From Epiperipatus broadwayi (taxonomy: Eukaryota > Onychophora > Udeonychophora > Euonychophora > Peripatidae), in contig JAQFVV010012418.1 in the NCBI GenBank assembly GCA_028023455.1, positions 7,249,244-7,313,243 on the forward strand: DNA of 64,000 bases. The letters run 5' to 3'. Position 1 is the first letter of the stretch, and every line of letters starts with the position of its first letter. Below the pieces are notes generated by a model, which was not told the origin of the DNA, made no database searches, and saw nothing but the letters and a program-made list of their open reading frames with translations. Both the position numbers and the translations under genes were made by a program. Below are positions 61,510 to 64,000 of the stretch, in pieces.

Positions 61510-62700
61510 ATTAATGCTAATGACATTCTGGTCAGTTTTGATGTCTTGTCTTTGTTTACAAACATTCCAATTGGTGAAGCTTTAAATAAAATTTCACAAT
61601 GTTGCAATTTATCAGACCATATTATTGCTTTGATTAAACATTGTCTCTTGAACATATATTTTGTAGACAATGGATAGCATTACAGACAAGTTTTGGTACT
61701 CCTAAGGGCTCACCTATCTCAGGAGTAATAGCTGATTTATTCATGGAAAATATAAAAACTTGTGCTTTAGGATCATCATCTTTAAAACCTCTCATTTGGC
61801 TCAGATACATAGATGACACTTATGTCATATGGCAACATGGAAAAAATAAATTAGATGATTTTTTCTTACATTTAAATAATATGCATCCTTATATTAAATT
61901 TACAATGGAGACAGTGTCTGATGGAAAACTTCCTTTTCTTAATGTTCTAGTCACAAGAACACCAAATAATTTATCTTTTTCAATTTACAGAAAGAATACA
62001 CACATGGACAGATATTTACATTTCCAATCTCATCATCACCCAACTCAGATAGTTTATGTAGCCAAAACTCTTTTAAATAGAGCAATTAACCTTTCAGATA
62101 AGTCACATCTGAAAGAAGAAATAAATCATATTAATAGTGTTTTATTAGCAAATAGTTATAATTATAAATTTATAAAAAAAAGCCTTATTTCAAGCCCAAA
62201 ATGGACAAAATAGGAAACAAAAAGATGATAAATCAGCTATTAGGATTTGTGTTCCATATGTAAAAGGAACTACAGACAGTATTGGACATATATTATAACA
62301 CTATAATATAGATACAGCATTTTCTGCTCATCAAAAGACCAGCAATATAATAACCAAGCCTAAGGATTCAATCCCTCTTGAATCTCATGGTGTTTATCAA
62401 ATAGTAAAGCTTCTTACATAGGTATCAATAATCACCACATCAGTTAGAAGAGATGAGCATGCTAATGCAGTTAAACAATACTGATCATCATCAGCACTCT
62501 CACTCCATACTATAGGTCATAAAATTGATTTTTTTAGTACCAGGATCATATCCAGATGTGATAATCTCTATCAGTGCAAAATTAGAGAAGCCATAGAGAT
62601 ACTTAAAAGGCCAGATTGTATCAATAAGCGAGATGATACATGCAAACCTCCTCCTATTTGGAAAGATTTTTTTAAAAAACATTCTTCATTTAACTTTCTT
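61510..62700 (+). pseudogene. Penelope-like element: RT and endonuclease remnant
   Basis: Encodes a PLE polyprotein remnant. An RT segment LVSFDVLSLFTNIPI at about 61528, then after a frameshift near 61655 the ORF 61641-62213 with FGTPKGSPISGVIADLFME and the catalytic RYIDDTYVIW. Downstream, in broken frames: VPYVKGT and IPLESHGVYQI (start of the linker to GIY-YIG), then CDNLYQCKIREAIEILKRPD and a PPIWKDFF-type end near 62680. The GIY-YIG catalytic core is degraded. The N-terminal RT part is missing. The C-terminal piece differs from that of the 57.8-kb fragment, so two PLE families are present. Confidence 0.8.
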
Positions 62701-62704
62701 CACC

Positions 62705-63003
62705 AAATGAACTATACATATGAATCTCTTCTCTGTGAGAAATTTTTTTACAAATGATGCAATGAAAACAGCTAAAATGAAAGATCATCTTGAGAGAGTT
62801 CATTCTGATAAAAATAATAAAGATCTTGATTTTTTTAAAAACTTAAAAAAAAATTGCAACTCGATCAAATATAAATTTTTTTATGAAGCTGTCTGCTATA
62901 ACTAAAATTGAAGAAGGATTAAACCATTAAAAATAAATTTTGTGGAGGTCAATAAGAGGTTTCAAAGATTTTTAGGGGGTTGATAATCAAAAAAGTTTGG
63001 CGA
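62705..63003 (+). pseudogene. hAT/ZBED transposase N-terminal fragment and TIR end
   Basis: ORF 62720-62905 contains NDAMKTAKMKDHLERVHSD and a following DFFKNL, the pattern following the BED zinc finger of ZBED5/SCAND3-like hAT transposases (SNxxMKPSKLKxHLExxH...FF). About 80 bp further the sequence ends AAAGTTTGGCGACCCCTG (to 63000), a typical hAT terminal repeat when read inward as CAGGGGTCGCCAAACTTT. The catalytic DDE region is absent, so this is an internally deleted element, joined directly to the PLE remnant. Confidence 0.6.
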
Positions 63004-63009
63004 CCCCTG

Positions 63010-63785
63010 ATCTAGACTGGTTTTTTTTTAGTATCTAGTTTTTGATAAATAATAATGCCCTGGAAGTTTTGAAATCTTCATTACATATTTGTATTTGACC
63101 TATATAAATGTGCACATATAATTTTTTTTATATAAAGTCACTGATGTGTTAAAAATAAGATACTGTAAATAGAATAATAATAAAGTTTATAAAATGAGAA
63201 GCTTTTTCGCTTCACTTTTTAAAATATTTTCAAATACTAAATCTAGTAGAATTTTTATCATATTGACCTCATTTTTAAAAAATATTATAACTTTAATATA
63301 TGTGTTATAAAATGTGGCAGTTCCAGAAATTACAATAAAAGAAATTGATTCTTGTTAATTAAATAAAAAATAATAATAAAAAAAATAATACATTTCTAAA
63401 ACAAGATATATAAGAGAAATTATGATGAATTTCAAAGATTTTTAAATAATAAATAAATTACAGGAATTTAAAGTGTTGACAAGATAAAATTAAAAAAGTT
63501 ATTAAAAGATGTAGAAAAATTTTCCAGGCTTTCAAAAAAAAATCCAAAGAAACTTTTAAAATTTCCTATCACAAAAACTTCGAGAATCTTTAAACAAAAT
63601 GCAGAAGAAAAGCATGTGAAAACAGAGCATTAAAGACAAAAAAAAATAGAGATAAAACAAAAGCAATCAGAGTTTTTCCTTTTCTTTATTTCTTCTCTTC
63701 TTCTTAGTACTATCATATGATGATGTCTTTCATATTTTTTTTTGTATCAATATATATAATATTTTAAATACAAGTATATTTTATA
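63010..63785. other. AT-rich DNA, no gene seen
   Basis: Nothing recognised. Confidence 0.4.
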
Positions 63786-63789
63786 TACT

Positions 63790-63905
63790 TGAAGACTAGA
63801 TGTAATATATGAGATTTGAACATAGAATTCCAAGCTCCCTTCATTATATGAGATAGAATGGATGGCTGAAGAGAATTTGAAAGTCTGTGTTCAAATCCCC
63901 TATAT
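63790..63905. mobile_element. Palindromic repeat family E, second copy
   Basis: Arms with GTAATATATGAGATTTGAAC (63800) and its complement ending near 63907 are inverted around a short centre. It shares the GCTGAAGAGA ... GAAAGTCTG ... GTTCAAATC core with 54206-54490. Confidence 0.6.
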
Positions 63906-64000
63906 TACAATATATAATGTATGGAAATAAAGAGTTAGCAAGGAATGGTGCAAATTAATGAATGAGAACATAACAATTAAGCGAAAAAAATTAGCATCAG

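Overview
AT-rich intergenic or intronic DNA (by eye about a quarter G+C) from an invertebrate-type animal genome. There are no operons and no long intact genes. Every sizeable ORF that can be recognised belongs to a retroelement or DNA transposon: RTE-clade LINEs, two LINEs with gag-like ORF1 and zinc knuckles, Penelope-like elements (PLEs) and a hAT/ZBED relic. PLEs, tRNA-derived SINEs, ATC/CTAC microsatellites and many inverted repeats fit an aquatic invertebrate (mollusc or cnidarian type), but the sequence does not fix the taxon.

Layout. 0.3-2.3 kb: a foldback structure enclosing a tandem pair of hammerhead-ribozyme repeats. 2.3-2.6 kb: palindromic MITE. 3.9-5.1 kb: LINE 3' end with zf-RVT. 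5.2-7 kb: eroded LINE traces. 7.1-9.2 kb: decayed antisense RTE. 10.3-11.5 kb: second hammerhead repeat family plus a MITE. 13.3-16.5 kb: LINE with a repeat-bearing gag-like ORF1 and an endonuclease but no reverse transcriptase. 16.5-17.1 and 25.0-25.4 kb: a ~340-bp tandem repeat family. 18.0, 19.0 and 53.4 kb: tRNA-derived SINEs, two with clear target-site duplications. 19.3-20.2 kb: nested palindrome with hammerhead motifs on both strands. 25.4-28.7 kb: almost full-length RTE. 34.0-34.6 kb: CpG-bearing promoter/exon-like island. 36.6-37.0 kb: long CTAC/CTAT microsatellite. 38.0-41.5 kb: hammerhead repeat abutting a 2.6-kb palindrome. 45.1-45.8 kb: another hammerhead repeat with the best-preserved core. 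46.1-47.9 kb: antisense LINE ORF1/endonuclease. 54.2-54.5 kb: palindrome with a further hammerhead. 55.3 kb: self-palindromic RTE end. 56.1 and 57.8 kb: PLE 3' ends whose stop region overlaps a hammerhead. 58.2-60.7 kb: young 5'-truncated RTE. 61.5-63.0 kb: PLE RT/endonuclease remnant fused to a hAT/ZBED end.

The unifying theme is a collection of at least six families of short repeats carrying type-I hammerhead self-cleaving ribozyme motifs (CUGANGA, stem II, GAAA, very short self-complementary stem III, cleavage triplet, stem I). Two families occur as direct tandem units of 422 and 413 nt, the arrangement expected of animal retrozymes, and one sits at the end of a PLE coding region. RTE and PLE proteins in the window are plausible sources of mobilising enzymes; that link is inference. 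Ribozyme calls rest on hand-matched cores and stems, not on a covariance search.
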